Assembly (NCBI RefSeq): GCF_008244685.1
Contig: NZ_VTFT01000002.1
Coordinates: forward strand, 124,001-188,000
Length of the DNA stretch: 64,000 nucleotides
Source: Luteimonas viscosa
GTDB taxonomy: Bacteria; Pseudomonadota; Gammaproteobacteria; Xanthomonadales; Xanthomonadaceae
Reading direction: 5' to 3'
Part shown: one piece after another, positions 18,404-28,986 of the stretch
Position numbering within the stretch: position 1 is the stretch's first letter
Layout: each line of letters starts with the position of its first letter
Program-made: the position numbers and the translations under genes
The notes under the pieces: model-generated
The model's input: the letters and a program-made list of their open reading frames with translations, nothing else
Told to the model about the DNA's origin: nothing
Databases searched by the model: none

Positions 18404-19423
18404 ATGCGCATCCTCGTTTTCGGCGGCACCGGCTACATCGGCAGCCACACCTGCGTGGAACTGGCGGCGCGCGGCCACGACCTGGTGGTCGCCGACAACC
18501 TGTGCAACAGCTCGCCGCGCGTGCTGGAACGGCTGCAGGCCATCACGGGCGCGCCGGTCGCGTTCCGCAACGTCGACCTGCGCGACCGCGCGGCGACGGA
18601 AGGGCTGCTGTCGGGCGACGGCTTCGATGCGGTCGTGCATTTCGCCGCGCTCAAGTCGGTCGGGGAGTCCTGCGAACGGCCGCTCGACTACTTCGACAAC
18701 AACATCAGCGGCACCCTGAACCTGCTGCAGGCGATGCGCAGCGCCGGCGTGCGGCGGCTGGTGTTCAGTTCGTCGGCCACGGTCTACGGCGATCCCGACA
18801 GGGTGCCCGTCACCGAGGACGCGCCGCTGCGCGTGACCAATCCCTATGGCCGCACCAAGCTGGTGATGGAGCAGTTGATCGGCGACCTGTGCACCGCCGA
18901 TCCCGGCTTCCAGGCCGGCATCCTGCGTTACTTCAATCCGGCCGGGGCGCATGCCTCGGGCCTGATCGGCGAGGATCCGGCCGGCATCCCCAACAACCTC
19001 ATGCCATACATCTGCCAGGTGGCGGTGGGCCGGCGCGCGAAGTTGAGCGTGTTCGGGGGCGACTGGCCGACGGTGGATGGCACCGGCGTGCGCGACTACA
19101 TCCACGTGCTCGACCTGGCGCGCGCGCATGCCGATGCGCTGGACACCCTCGAACGCACCGGCGCGGGCTTCACCGTGAACCTCGGTACCGGTACCGGGGT
19201 AAGCGTGCTGCAGCTGGTGCAGGCCTTCGAGCGTGCCTCTGGGCGGCCGGTGCCCTACGAGATCGTCGACCGCCGCGCCGGCGACGTGGCCGAGGTCTAC
19301 GCCGATCCGGCGCAGGCGCAGGCGCTGCTGGGCTGGCGCGCGCAGCTGGACGTCGACGCGATGTGCCGAGATGCCTGGCGCTGGCAGTCGATGAACCCCA
19401 CCGGCTACGCCGATCCGGACTGA
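18404..19423 (+). CDS. galE: UDP-glucose 4-epimerase
   Basis: A 339-aa GalE: GGTGYIGSH at residues 6-14, DNLCNSSPRVLERL, HFAALKSVGES, SSSATVYG, and the catalytic pair in TNPYGRTKLVMEQ. It interconverts UDP-glucose and UDP-galactose using bound NAD+, feeding galactose into the surface polysaccharide. It is divergent from the dehydrogenase gene, and its 3' end overlaps the convergent hydrolase gene by 19 bases. Confidence 0.93.
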   Translation: MRILVFGGTGYIGSHTCVELAARGHDLVVADNLCNSSPRVLERLQAITGAPVAFRNVDLRDRAATEGLLSGDGFDAVVHFAALKSVGESCERPLDYFDNNISGTLNLLQAMRSAGVRRLVFSSSATVYGDPDRVPVTEDAPLRVTNPYGRTKLVMEQLIGDLCTADPGFQAGILRYFNPAGAHASGLIGEDPAGIPNNLMPYICQVAVGRRAKLSVFGGDWPTVDGTGVRDYIHVLDLARAHADALDTLERTGAGFTVNLGTGTGVSVLQLVQAFERASGRPVPYEIVDRRAGDVAEVYADPAQAQALLGWRAQLDVDAMCRDAWRWQSMNPTGYADPD

Positions 19424-20261
19424 GCGAGCAGCCAGTCGGCGACCGCGTCGGGTGCCTTCATCCAGGCGTAGTGGTCGGCGCGGGTGCGCGCGGCACGTTC
19501 GTCGAAGCAGGCGGCCCGCACGTCGGCGGCGGCCAGCTTGTCGAGCAGGAAGTCGAGCGAGGAGCGCGGCGCCATCCAGTCCTGAGACAGCACCAGTGCG
19601 CGTACCGGCTGCGTCAGCCGGGCCATGCCGGCCTCGAGATCCTGCGCTACGCCATCGGCCGTGTAGCGACCGCTCAACGCGGTGCGCGCCCAGTCGCGGA
19701 TCAGGCGCGCGGCTTCGTTGCCACCGAAGCCGATGCGGCGCCCCGGCAGGAAGCCGCGCATGTCCGCCAGCCACGGCAGGAACCGGTAGGCGAGCGGCAG
19801 GCCCGCCTTGAGCGGCATCGGGAAGGCCCGCCAGTAGGGCGCGCCGCTGGCCACCAGCCACAGTGCGTCCGCCGATTCCGGGGCCAGCGCGAGCCGGCAG
19901 CAGGCGAGTTGCCCACCGAGGCTGTGCCCACCCAGCACGCGCGGCATGCCGCCCGGGCACGCCCGATCGATCACCGCCTGGCTGGCCGCGATGTCCAGTT
20001 CCAGCAGTTCGCGGTAGCCCCAGTCCCGGCCGCGGCCCGCGCGCAGGCTGCTGGTATCGTTCCCGCGCCATTCGTGCAGGAACACCGCCACGCCGCGACG
20101 CGCCAGCGCATCGGCGAACGGCATGTAGTGGCGCGCGGCCACGCCCAGCGCCGGCAGCCACAACAAGGTCCGCGTCGGCGCCGTCGGCAGCCGCGCGTGC
20201 AGGCGCCAGACGTGGCCATCGGCGGCGGTCGCGTCGAGTTCGGATTCCGCGATAGCCGGAT

Positions 20262-20265
<4 letters not shown>
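19405..20265 (-). CDS. Alpha/beta-fold hydrolase
   Basis: A 286-aa hydrolase with the nucleophile elbow GGHSLGGQ (catalytic Ser in the middle), an oxyanion region LPALGVAARHY and a C-terminal His in RADHYAWMKAPDAV. It resembles the YheT/serine-aminopeptidase-type predicted hydrolases. No signal peptide, so cytoplasmic; the substrate is unknown. The start ATG (20263-20265) overlaps the thiD stop by four bases, so the two are co-translated although no functional link is known. Confidence 0.8.
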
Positions 20266-21080
<815 letters not shown>

Positions 21081-21132
21081 TCGTGCATTGTGCCGCGACT
21101 GCCCGGCGGACGGGTGGAACGGCGACCGCCGA

Positions 21133-22860
21133 TCAGTCGCCGGATGCGGGCGGCTTCGCGTGCCGCCCCACGATCGATGCCGCCAGCTTCACCGCGCGTG
21201 AGAAGTCCGAAGCGAAATGCAGTTCGCCCGGCGCCTGCTCCAGGCGCATCTTCGCCACCACGCGGTTCGGCTGGTCCTGCAGGCCGGAGATGATCAGCGC
21301 GATGCCCTTGCGGTGGCAGCGCCCGGCCAGCGCCCTGAGCGCGTGCACCCCGCTGGCGTCGATCACCGGCACCAGGCGCATGCGCAGGATGAGTACCTTC
21401 GGCGGCTCGAAGAACTGGTCGAGCAGGTTGTCGAGGCGGTTGGCGGCACCGAAGAACAGGGGGCCGCCGATCCGGTAGGCCTCCACGCCGTCGGGCAACT
21501 GCGCGCGTTGCCCGAGGTCGTCGTCGGCGTCGCGCTCCCGGTCGCCGCCTTCGCCCACGGCGGTGCCTGCGCCCGCGCTCACTTCGACCGACTCGGCCAT
21601 GCGGAACATGAAGACGAAGGCGGCGAGGACCACGCCGGCCTGGATGGCGATGGTCAGGTCCAGCAGCACGGTCAGGAAGAAGGTCAGCAGCAGCACCAGC
21701 CGGTCGCCCCAGGGCGCCGACAGGGTGGTGCGGAAGTTCTCCACCTCGCTCATGTTCCACGCCACCACCAGCAGCACCGCCGCGAGCGCCGCCAGCGGTA
21801 CGTAACGCATCAGCGGCGCCAGCAGCAGCATGAACGCCAGCAGGAAGACCGCGTGCAGCATGCCGGCGACCGGCGTGCGCCCGCCGGCGCGGACGTTGGT
21901 GGCGGTGCGCGCCAGCGCGCCGGTCGCCGGCAGCCCGCCGAACAGCGCGGAACCCACGTTGGCCACCCCCTGCGCGACCAGTTCGCCGTTGGAGCGGTGG
22001 CGACCGCCGGTCATGCCGTCGGCGACCACTGCCGAGAGCAGCGATTCGACGCCGGCGAGGAAGGCGATGGTGAGCGCGCTCGGCAGCAGTTCGAGGGTTC
22101 GCTCGAACGGGATGCGCGGAAACTCGAAACGCGGCAGCGTGGCCGGCAGTTCGCCGAAGCGCGTGCCGATGGTGTCGGCCGGCAGCGCCAGCAGCGTGGT
22201 GGCGAGGGTGCACGCCGCCAGTGCGATCAGGAAGCCAGGCCATTTCGGCCGCCAGCGGCGCAGGCCGACGATCACCGCCAGGCCGAGCACGGTCATCGCC
22301 AGCGCCGCCGGCTGCAGCGTGGCCGCGCGCTCGCCGTAGGCGCTCCAGCGTTCGAGGAATTCCGCGGGCACCTGGTCCATCTCCAGGCCCAGCGCATCCT
22401 TGACCTGGCTGGAGAAGATGCTCACCGCGATCCCGGCGGTGAAGCCGGTGATCACCGGCTGCGGCATGTACCGCATCAGCGTGCCCAGGCGCAGCAGTCC
22501 GGCCGCGACCAGGATCAGGCCGGCCAGCAGCGTGCACAGGATCAGCCCGCCGGTGCCGTGCTGCTGGATCACGACGAACACGACCGGGATGAACGCCGCC
22601 GTCGGCCCGCCGATCTGCACCCGCGAACCGCCGAGCGCGGAGATCAGGAACCCGGCGACGATCGCCGTGTGCAGTCCTGTCTCGGGCGTGCTGCCGGACG
22701 CGATCGCCAGCGCCATCGCCAGCGGCAGCGCCACGATCGCCACGGTGAGGCCGGCGATCGCGTCGGCCCTGAGCGCCTGCAGGCCATAGCCCTCGCGAAG
22801 CACGCTGACCAGCTTCGGTTCGAACAGGCGCAGGAACTCGCGGTGGTCGAAACGCGCCAT
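21133..22860 (-). CDS. SulP-family anion transporter with STAS domain
   Basis: A 575-aa membrane protein. About ten or more hydrophobic segments start at residue 33 ([20 protein letters not shown]), including the SulP signature region [17 protein letters not shown]-terminal STAS domain follows ([20 protein letters not shown], about 470-540). A charged Glu/Asp-rich insert ([13 protein letters not shown]) separates the two parts. SulP proteins carry sulfate, bicarbonate, chloride or dicarboxylates; the substrate cannot be chosen here. The gene starts four bases after the stop of the XRE regulator gene, so both should be on one transcript. Confidence 0.9.
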   Translation of the reverse strand: MARFDHREFLRLFEPKLVSVLREGYGLQALRADAIAGLTVAIVALPLAMALAIASGSTPETGLHTAIVAGFLISALGGSRVQIGGPTAAFIPVVFVVIQQHGTGGLILCTLLAGLILVAAGLLRLGTLMRYMPQPVITGFTAGIAVSIFSSQVKDALGLEMDQVPAEFLERWSAYGERAATLQPAALAMTVLGLAVIVGLRRWRPKWPGFLIALAACTLATTLLALPADTIGTRFGELPATLPRFEFPRIPFERTLELLPSALTIAFLAGVESLLSAVVADGMTGGRHRSNGELVAQGVANVGSALFGGLPATGALARTATNVRAGGRTPVAGMLHAVFLLAFMLLLAPLMRYVPLAALAAVLLVVAWNMSEVENFRTTLSAPWGDRLVLLLTFFLTVLLDLTIAIQAGVVLAAFVFMFRMAESVEVSAGAGTAVGEGGDRERDADDDLGQRAQLPDGVEAYRIGGPLFFGAANRLDNLLDQFFEPPKVLILRMRLVPVIDASGVHALRALAGRCHRKGIALIISGLQDQPNRVVAKMRLEQAPGELHFASDFSRAVKLAASIVGRHAKPPASGD

Positions 22861-22864
22861 CGGC

Positions 22865-23122
22865 TCACCCTTCCGGTGGTTCCTTCAGGCGTACGCCACG
22901 GCCGCGACCCCGGCTGGGCTGCTCGTTGCCGATCAGCTCGATGCCGGCGGCGTCCAGCGCCTCGACCACCTTCATCAGCGTGCCCACCACGCCGCGCACG
23001 GTGCCGTCGCTGGCTTCCATGCGCTGGATCGTCGGCAGCGACACGCCGGCCAGTTCGGCCAGCCTGCGCTGGTCGATGCCGAGCAGGGCGCGGGCGGCGC
23101 GCATCTGTGGCGCTGTGATCAT
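22865..23122 (-). CDS. XRE-family helix-turn-helix regulator
   Basis: An 85-aa protein consisting almost only of an HTH_3 domain: MRAARALLGIDQRRLAELAGVSLPTIQRMEAS, with recognition helix around SLPTIQRM. It most likely regulates its own transcript, which includes the SulP transporter four bases downstream. I used the internal Met (23122), since the upstream extension is unlike the family. An AT-rich palindrome lies about 70 bases upstream. Confidence 0.8.
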   Translation of the reverse strand: MITAPQMRAARALLGIDQRRLAELAGVSLPTIQRMEASDGTVRGVVGTLMKVVEALDAAGIELIGNEQPSRGRGRGVRLKEPPEG

Positions 23123-23192
23123 GGCGGGTCCGGGAGGAAGACCTCGATGATGCCGGTTCCGCCCTCGCCATGCAATTCTGATATGGCAATCA

Positions 23193-23209
23193 TGATGCTT
23201 CAAACATCA
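23193..23209. promoter_or_regulatory. AT-rich palindrome upstream of the XRE-sulP transcript
   Basis: TGATG-CTTCAAA-CATCA in the only AT-rich stretch between the divergently placed regions. On the minus strand TTGATG (23205-23210 complement) resembles a -35 box. It is a candidate operator for the small XRE regulator. Confidence 0.35.
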
Positions 23210-23250
23210 AAATCGCGGCTCCGGCGTTGCGGCGATGACCGCCAGACCTG

Positions 23251-23835
23251 TCAGAAGTCGATCCGCATCACGTAGCGGCGTGGCGTCGGATGCGAGACCT
23301 CGCGGAATCCCGCGCGCTGGAATGCGCCGCGACCGCCGACGTGCAGTTCGCCCCACGCGATGTCGCCGTCACCGGTGGCCATCGGGTAACCCTCGAGTGC
23401 ACGCGCACCGCGCGCCCGCGCATAATCGACCGCCGCGGCCGCCAGGTCGCCGCTCACGCCCTGCCGGCGATGGCCCGCGCGCACCGCGAAACACACCACC
23501 GCCCAGACGCCGGCGTCGTCCCTGTCCTCGTCGCGGCCCGACCAGGGAACCGGCGAATTGCGCAGCGGGGCGAAGCTGTTGCGGGGCCCCAGTCGGCACC
23601 ATCCCACGGCTTCCTCGCCCGAATAACCGATCAGCCCGGGGGCCGGCGCCCGTCGACGCCCAACCTCCTTGCGCAGGAACGCCTCGCGCATTTCCCTGGG
23701 CATGTACCAGTATTCGCGCAGCGGCAGGATGGCGCGCTGGCACTGGCACTTCGCGGCCGCGCCACGGCTGCCCAGGACGGCCTGCAGGTCGAGCCAGCGC
23801 GCGGCGGTGGCAGGTCTGACGACGAGTTCGGGCAT
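23251..23835 (-). CDS. GNAT-family N-acetyltransferase
   Basis: A 194-aa protein with a GNAT core: VVCFAVRAGHRRQGVSGDLAAAAVDYARARGA holds the acetyl-CoA pyrophosphate-binding R/Q-x-x-G-x-G/A element (here RRQGVS), followed by GAFQRAGFREV typical of the last strand. An N-terminal Cys pair (KCQCQ) is unusual but common in one uncharacterised subfamily. Cytoplasmic; substrate unknown. Confidence 0.75.
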   Translation of the reverse strand: MPELVVRPATAARWLDLQAVLGSRGAAAKCQCQRAILPLREYWYMPREMREAFLRKEVGRRRAPAPGLIGYSGEEAVGWCRLGPRNSFAPLRNSPVPWSGRDEDRDDAGVWAVVCFAVRAGHRRQGVSGDLAAAAVDYARARGARALEGYPMATGDGDIAWGELHVGGRGAFQRAGFREVSHPTPRRYVMRIDF

Positions 23836-23935
23836 GGCGGCGCGGAAGCGGGTGGAGCCATCATCATGCCCGCGGACGCGGGTGCGATCGCATGCCCCGG
23901 ATTCTCGCCCGGTCGCAGCGTCCGCCTGCGGAGCG

Positions 23936-24823
23936 CTACTCGAGGACCAGTTCGGCGCTGCCCGAGAACGTCTCTACGTGGATCTCGCCCGAACCGCTGC
24001 CGTAGGTGTGCTCGAAACTCGAGCCGGGACCGTACTTCGGCTTGTCGATCCGCGCACCGGGCGCGCGCAGGTCGCCGCTGAAGCTTTCCGCGTGGACGCG
24101 AGCGGAGAGCGATTCCGGCAGCGCCAGGCGGATGTCGCCGCTCACCGACTCCGCGCTGATGCGGCCGCCTTCGGCCAGGCCGCCGGTGTAGCTGGCGTTT
24201 CCGGAGACGCTGCTGGTGCTGAGCCGGCGGGCGGCCTCGCCGCGGGTCTCGATGCGGATGTCGCCCGAGACCGTTTCGGCGGAGATCTCGCCGTCGATGC
24301 GCCCGCGCAGCGAGACGTTGCCGCTCACGCTCTCCAGGTCCAGCTTGTGGCTGTTGAGGTTGAGCTGCAGGTTGCCGCTGACGCTGCCGATGTCGGCCTC
24401 GCGCGGGGCACCGACCGCGACCACCTCGCCGCTGACGCTGCTGATGTCCAGTTCGCCGCCGGCGACGCCGGCCACGTCGATGTCCACGGCGACGCCCTCG
24501 ATCTCCAGGTCCACCTGCCGTGGCACGCTGAGCAGCAGGGTGGTCGGTTCGGCATTGCGGCCGTTGCGCGGGTAGCGCACCCGGACTTCGAGGCTGTTGC
24601 GGTCGCCCTCGATCTGCAGCCGTTCGACGCCATCGCCGAGGCTGCCGGTGATGTGCACCTCGGGCCGGTCCCAGGCGCGCACTTCGATCCGGCCCTTGAC
24701 GTTGGAGACTTCCAGGTTGCCGCGTGGATCGAGCGGACGGGTCTCGTCGATCGGAGTGGCGGCGAAGGCGGGGGCGATGGCCATTCCGGCCAGCAGGGCT
24801 GCGGTCGGGATCGGGAATTTCAT
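23936..24823 (-). CDS. Exported DUF4097-type beta-repeat (adhesin-like) protein
   Basis: A 295-aa protein with a signal peptide (LLAGMAIAPAFA) and a right-handed beta-solenoid of repeated SVSGxIxxx units: DISSVSGEVVAVG, DIGSVSGNLQLNL, DLESVSGNVSLRG, SAETVSGDIRIET, STSSVSGNASYTG, SAESVSGDIRLAL. This is the DUF4097 pattern. Function is unknown in general; members are often encoded beside ECF sigma factors, as here (sigma and anti-sigma-like genes immediately upstream). It is likely a product or target of that regulatory unit and located in the periplasm. The start has GAGGAA upstream. Confidence 0.8.
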   Translation of the reverse strand: MKFPIPTAALLAGMAIAPAFAATPIDETRPLDPRGNLEVSNVKGRIEVRAWDRPEVHITGSLGDGVERLQIEGDRNSLEVRVRYPRNGRNAEPTTLLLSVPRQVDLEIEGVAVDIDVAGVAGGELDISSVSGEVVAVGAPREADIGSVSGNLQLNLNSHKLDLESVSGNVSLRGRIDGEISAETVSGDIRIETRGEAARRLSTSSVSGNASYTGGLAEGGRISAESVSGDIRLALPESLSARVHAESFSGDLRAPGARIDKPKYGPGSSFEHTYGSGSGEIHVETFSGSAELVLE

Positions 24824-24862
24824 CGGAGGGTTCCTCGGGAACGTGGGGCGACGGGGCCGTGC

Positions 24863-25306
24863 TCAGGCCCGGGCAAGGCGTTGAGTCAGCGACAGGCGCT
24901 GGGCGTAGATGCGCTGCAGGCGCTGCAGCAGGAACAGGGCGTCGGGATCCTGCGCCAGCGCGTCGCGCACCGCCTCGGCGCTGGCGTCGAGGTGGAGCAG
25001 GGCTGCCGGCTCGGCCGTGGGCGGTCGCGCGGCGGACAGTTCCAGCAACGCGCCCTCGTATTCGCGGGCCATGGCGTCGGCTTCGACCACGAGCGGCGCG
25101 GGCAAGGCTTCCGGCAAGGCGTCCGGCACGGCATCCGCCGGTGCCGGCACGAACTCCGGCGTATCCGGCCGCAACTGCCAGCCCAGGCCGATCGCCATCG
25201 CCAGGACTGCAGCCGTGGCCAGCGCCGGCGGCGCGTCCGTCCGCAGGCCGCGCAGTCGCAGGCGCAGTGCGGCGGGCAGGTCGGAACCGGAGGGGTCGTG
25301 GTTCAT
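24863..25306 (-). CDS. Single-pass membrane protein, probable anti-sigma factor
   Basis: A 147-aa protein: a short basic cytoplasmic N-terminus (RLRLRGLRTDAPP), one membrane segment (about 29-45), and a Pro/Ala/Glu-rich outer part ending in a helical region (LAQDPDALFLLQRLQRIYAQRLSLTQRLA). There is no Zn-finger HxxxCxxC motif, so it is not a ZAS-type anti-sigma. Its start overlaps the sigma factor stop by four bases (ATGA), the usual arrangement of sigma/anti-sigma pairs, which is the main basis for the call. Confidence 0.6.
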   Translation of the reverse strand: MNHDPSGSDLPAALRLRLRGLRTDAPPALATAAVLAMAIGLGWQLRPDTPEFVPAPADAVPDALPEALPAPLVVEADAMAREYEGALLELSAARPPTAEPAALLHLDASAEAVRDALAQDPDALFLLQRLQRIYAQRLSLTQRLARA

Positions 25307-25869
25307 GCGGGGTCTCCCAGCTTCGCGCGCAGCAGCCTGCGCGCGCGGTGCAGTTGTGCCTTGGAACTGCCGACCGCCATCTCCAGCGTGTCGGCGATTT
25401 CCTCGTGTTTCCAGCCCTCGACGTCGTACAGCACCAGCACCGCGCGGGCCCGCGGCGGCAGGCTGGCGACGGCCTGCTCCAGGTCCATCGACAGCGCGGT
25501 GCCATGGCCGGCGGAATCGGCCGTGCCGATGCCGTCGATCGCGTCCTCGTCGTTGTCCATGCCGGGCGCGGCGCGGCGGCTGCGCAGTTCCATCAGCGCG
25601 GTGTTGGCCGCCAGCCGGTGCAGCCAGGTGCCGAAGGCGCTCTCGAAGCGGAATGTCGGCAATGCCTGCCAGGCACGGACGAAGGCTTCCTGGGTCAGGT
25701 CCTCGGCGCGACTGTGCTGGTGGCCCACCAGCCGCAGGATCACGCCGTGGACGCGACCGGCATGCCGCCGGTACAGCGCCTCGAACGCCGCCGTGTCGCC
25801 GCCGGCCGATGCCCGCGCCAGCGCGTGGTCCAGGTCGGTCGCGGAGTCCGCTCTCTTCCGGGGATGCAC
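25303..25869 (-). CDS. ECF-family RNA polymerase sigma factor
   Basis: A 188-aa sigma-70 group IV protein. Region 2 (AFEALYRRHAGRVHGVILRLVG...AEDLTQEAFVRAWQALPTFRF...FGTWLHRLAANTALMELR) and region 4 (LPPRARAVLVLYDVEGWKHEEIADTLEMAVGSSKAQLHRARRLLR) are intact, joined by an acidic linker (DNDEDAIDG). The start is GTG at 25869. It heads a leftward three-gene unit with a membrane anti-sigma-like protein and an exported DUF4097 protein, so it probably responds to an envelope signal. Confidence 0.9.
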   Translation of the reverse strand: MHPRKRADSATDLDHALARASAGGDTAAFEALYRRHAGRVHGVILRLVGHQHSRAEDLTQEAFVRAWQALPTFRFESAFGTWLHRLAANTALMELRSRRAAPGMDNDEDAIDGIGTADSAGHGTALSMDLEQAVASLPPRARAVLVLYDVEGWKHEEIADTLEMAVGSSKAQLHRARRLLRAKLGDPA

Positions 25870-26095
25870 TCATCGTCGCCATCAGCATATCGAGTCCGAT
25901 GCGGGTGCGCGGCCCAGGGTTTAAAGCCGGCTCGTTGCACGCCGGGCGGCGGCAAGCACCGTGCCGCGTGCCGATCGGGCTGCCGGACCCGGAAGCGCTG
26001 CGGACCCCTTCGAAGGGTCGAGGGCGCGGGTCATCCACGCCGGTTGCTTCAAGGCCGGATCCGCTGGCTGACGGGCGACGGTTCCCCCGGGGAAC

Positions 26096-26136
26096 TTGCA
26101 ATCCGGCGCGCTGTTGTTATCGTGCAATCGATTGCA
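26096..26136 (+). promoter_or_regulatory. Promoter with LacI-type operator for the left glycoside operon
   Basis: A 14-bp perfect palindrome TGCAATCGATTGCA at 26123-26136 with the central CG typical of LacI-family operators. The same 19 bases (the palindrome plus TCCGA) recur at 38077-38095 beside the LacI-type gene. Just upstream TTGCAA (26096-26101) and TATCGT (26118-26123) with a 16-base spacer form a plausible -35/-10 pair, so a bound repressor would block the polymerase. The downstream gene starts 260 bases later, leaving a long untranslated leader in which I see no gene. Confidence 0.75.
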
Positions 26137-26397
26137 TCCGAGCGGATTCGCGTGTCTGTACCGGTTGGGAGGCCGGTGGAGCATGGGCATTTCGTCGACC
26201 AGGCCGCATGCGGCTGGCGCGCCTCGCGCGCGCGCCCCGGCCACCAAGATTCATGAACCTGTCTGCCGGCGGTTGCCCCGGCGGCCGCGCGACGTATCTT
26301 CCATGCCTCGCCGACAGGATCGCCAGGCCGGCGGATGGTTGGCCGGGTCCGGCGCATTGCCGGAACCGCCGCATGGGCAAGCCCGGGGAGGCTGGAC

Positions 26398-27270
26398 TTG
26401 AAGCACACATTCACCCGGCGCGACGCGCTGCGCGCCACGATGGTGGGCGGGATGGGGCTGGCGGCGTCGGGACTCGTGCCCGCAGGCGATTCGCTTGCGC
26501 AGCCACTGAAATCCAACCTGAAACATTCGGTGGCGCGCTGGACGTTCGGGCAGACGCCGATCGCCGAGCTGTGCCGGACCGTGAAGCAGATCGGCTTTTC
26601 CGCCATCGACCTCGTCGGCCCGGACGACTGGCCCGCCCTGAAGGCGCACGACGTGCACAGCTCGATGTGCAACGGCGCCGAACTCGGGCTGGAGCAGGGG
26701 TTCGCCGACACCCGCTTCCACGACGCGCTGGTGGCGCGCTACACCCGCCACATCGACCTGGTGGCCGATGCCGGCTACCGCAACCTGATCTGCTTTTCCG
26801 GCAACCGCGGCGGCATGGATCCGGCCGAAGGCCTGGCCAATTCGGCCGCCGGCCTCAAGCGCATCCTCGGCCATGCGGAGAAGCGGGGCGTCAGGCTGGT
26901 GATGGAACTGCTGAACTCGCGGGTCGACCACCCCGACTATCTGTGCGACCGCTCCGCCTGGGGCGTCGAACTGTGCGAGACGCTCGGTTCGGACCACTTC
27001 GGCCTGCTTTACGACATCTACCACATGCAGATCATGGAAGGCGACATCATCGCCACCATCCGCCGCAACCATCGCTGGTTCGTGCACTACCACACCGCCG
27101 GCGTGCCCGGGCGGCACGAGATCGGCGAGGATCAGGAGCTGAACTACCCGGCGATCTGCCGCGCGATCCGCGACACCGGATTCGACGGATTCATCGCACA
27201 GGAATTCATGCCGTCGGCGCCGGACCCGGTCGCCTCGCTGCGCGAGGCGGTCCGCCTCTGCGACGTGTAA
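26398..27270 (+). CDS. TAT-exported TIM-barrel sugar isomerase/epimerase-like protein
   Basis: A 290-aa xylose-isomerase-like barrel related to hydroxypyruvate isomerase. A twin-arginine signal opens the protein (TRRDALRATMVGGMGLAASGL), followed by barrel strands with likely metal ligands in ICFSGNRGG, LVMELLNSRVDHPDY, GLLYDIYHMQIMEGD and IAQEFMP. The start is TTG at 26398, supported by GGGGAGG eight bases upstream and by the signal peptide; no ATG fits as well. It is the first gene of the rightward operon with a GMC dehydrogenase, its small subunit and a DUF1080 protein. A role in isomerising a 3-keto sugar in the periplasm is inferred from context. Confidence 0.8.
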   Translation: MKHTFTRRDALRATMVGGMGLAASGLVPAGDSLAQPLKSNLKHSVARWTFGQTPIAELCRTVKQIGFSAIDLVGPDDWPALKAHDVHSSMCNGAELGLEQGFADTRFHDALVARYTRHIDLVADAGYRNLICFSGNRGGMDPAEGLANSAAGLKRILGHAEKRGVRLVMELLNSRVDHPDYLCDRSAWGVELCETLGSDHFGLLYDIYHMQIMEGDIIATIRRNHRWFVHYHTAGVPGRHEIGEDQELNYPAICRAIRDTGFDGFIAQEFMPSAPDPVASLREAVRLCDV

Positions 27271-27300
27271 CCACCGCCTCAACCAGGAACGCAGTCTCAA

Positions 27301-28986
27301 ATGGCGAACAATCATTACGACGCGATCGTCGTCGGCTCGGGCATCAGCGGCGGCTGGGCCGCCAAGGAACTGGCCGAGAAGGGACTCAAGGTGCTGATGC
27401 TCGAGCGCGGGCGCAACATCGAGCACATCAAGGACTACGTCAACGCGCACAAGGAGGCCTGGGACTACCCGCATCGCAACGTGCCCACGCAGGCGATGAA
27501 GCAGGCGCACCCGGTGCTGCGCCGTGACTACCCGCTGTCCGAGAGTACCTACGGGATGTGGGCCGACGAGAAGGACTGCCCGTACACCGAAACCAAGCGC
27601 TTCGACTGGTTCCGCGGCTACCACGTCGGCGGGCGCTCGCTGATGTGGGGCCGGCAGAGCTACCGCCTCTCGCAGCTCGACTTCGAGGCCAACGCGCGCG
27701 AGGGCATCGCCATCGACTGGCCGATCCGCTACGAGGACCTCGCGCCCTGGTACGACCACGTCGAGACGTTCGCCGGCATCGCCGGCACGGTCGAGGGCCT
27801 GGACGTGCTGCCCGATGGCAAGTTCCTGCCGCCGGTGCCGCTGAACGTGGTCGAGAAGGACGTGGCCGCGCGCATCCGCAAGGCCTTCGGCGGCAGCCGC
27901 CACATGATCCACTCCCGCACCGCCAACATCACCGAACCGCGACCCGAACAGGGCCGGGCCAACTGCCAGTACCGCAACAAGTGCATCCTGGGCTGCCCCT
28001 ATGGCGCCTACTTCTCGACCCAGTCGGCCACCCTGCCGGCGGCGATGCAGACCGGCAACCTCACCCTGCGCCCGTTTTCGATCGTCCGGCAGGTGCTGTA
28101 CGACAAGGATCGCAAGCGCGCACGCGGCGTGGAGGTCGTCGATGCGGAGAACGGCCAGACCTACGGGTACACGGCCAATGTCATCTTCCTCAACGCATCG
28201 AGCTTCAACTCGACCTGGGTGCTGATGAACTCGGCCACCGACGTGTGGGAGGGCGGGCTGGGGTCTTCGTCCGGCGAGCTGGGCCACAACGTCATGGACC
28301 ATCATTTCGAGGCCGGCGCCCAGGGCGTCGTCGACGGCTTCGAGGACAGGTACTACTCCGGGCGCCGTCCCTGCGGCTTCTACATCCCGCGCTTCCGCAA
28401 CGTCGGCAGCGACCGCCGCGACTATCTGCGGGGCTTCGGCTACCAGGGCGGCGCGAGCCGCCAGGACTGGTCGCGCAGCGTCGCCGAAATGGGCATCGGC
28501 GCGGGCCTGAAGCAGGCCGCGAGCGTGCCTGGCGACTGGAGCATCGGCATGACTGCGTTCGGCGAGATGCTGCCCTACCACGACAACACCATCCGCCTGG
28601 ACCACGACACCAAGGACAAGTGGGGCCTGCCGGTGCTGGCGATGGACGTGTCGATCCGCGACAACGAACGCGCCATGCGCAAGGACATGGCTGCCGATGC
28701 TGCCGAGATGCTGGAGGCGGCGGGCGTTCGCGACGTGCGGACCTACGAAGCCGAACCCGCCCCCGGCCGGGCGATCCACGAGATGGGCACCGCGCGCATG
28801 GGGCGCGACCCGAAGAGTTCGGTGCTCAACGGGCACAACCAGGTGTGGGATGCGCCCAACGTGTACGTGACCGACGGCGCCTGCATGACCTCGGCCAGCT
28901 GCGTCAATCCGTCGCTGACCTACATGGCGCTGACCGCGCGCGCCGCCGACCATGCGGTGCGCGAACTCAAGGCGGGGAACCTGTGA
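27301..28986 (+). CDS. GMC-family FAD dehydrogenase (glucoside 3-dehydrogenase-like catalytic subunit)
   Basis: A 561-aa flavoprotein: FAD-binding VVGSGISGGWAAKELAEKG at residues 11-29, LERG, VGGRSLMWGRQSYRLS, HEMGTARMG, and the C-terminal VNPSLTYMALTARAAD of GMC oxidoreductases. Cys222, Cys228 and Cys232 are spaced C-x5-C-x3-C, the spacing that holds a [3Fe-4S] cluster in Burkholderia FAD-glucose dehydrogenase. There is no signal peptide; it probably crosses the membrane with the TAT-bearing small subunit encoded directly downstream (one-base overlap, TGATG). Expected reaction: oxidation of a sugar, probably C3 of a glycoside, in the periplasm. Confidence 0.85.
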   Translation: MANNHYDAIVVGSGISGGWAAKELAEKGLKVLMLERGRNIEHIKDYVNAHKEAWDYPHRNVPTQAMKQAHPVLRRDYPLSESTYGMWADEKDCPYTETKRFDWFRGYHVGGRSLMWGRQSYRLSQLDFEANAREGIAIDWPIRYEDLAPWYDHVETFAGIAGTVEGLDVLPDGKFLPPVPLNVVEKDVAARIRKAFGGSRHMIHSRTANITEPRPEQGRANCQYRNKCILGCPYGAYFSTQSATLPAAMQTGNLTLRPFSIVRQVLYDKDRKRARGVEVVDAENGQTYGYTANVIFLNASSFNSTWVLMNSATDVWEGGLGSSSGELGHNVMDHHFEAGAQGVVDGFEDRYYSGRRPCGFYIPRFRNVGSDRRDYLRGFGYQGGASRQDWSRSVAEMGIGAGLKQAASVPGDWSIGMTAFGEMLPYHDNTIRLDHDTKDKWGLPVLAMDVSIRDNERAMRKDMAADAAEMLEAAGVRDVRTYEAEPAPGRAIHEMGTARMGRDPKSSVLNGHNQVWDAPNVYVTDGACMTSASCVNPSLTYMALTARAADHAVRELKAGNL

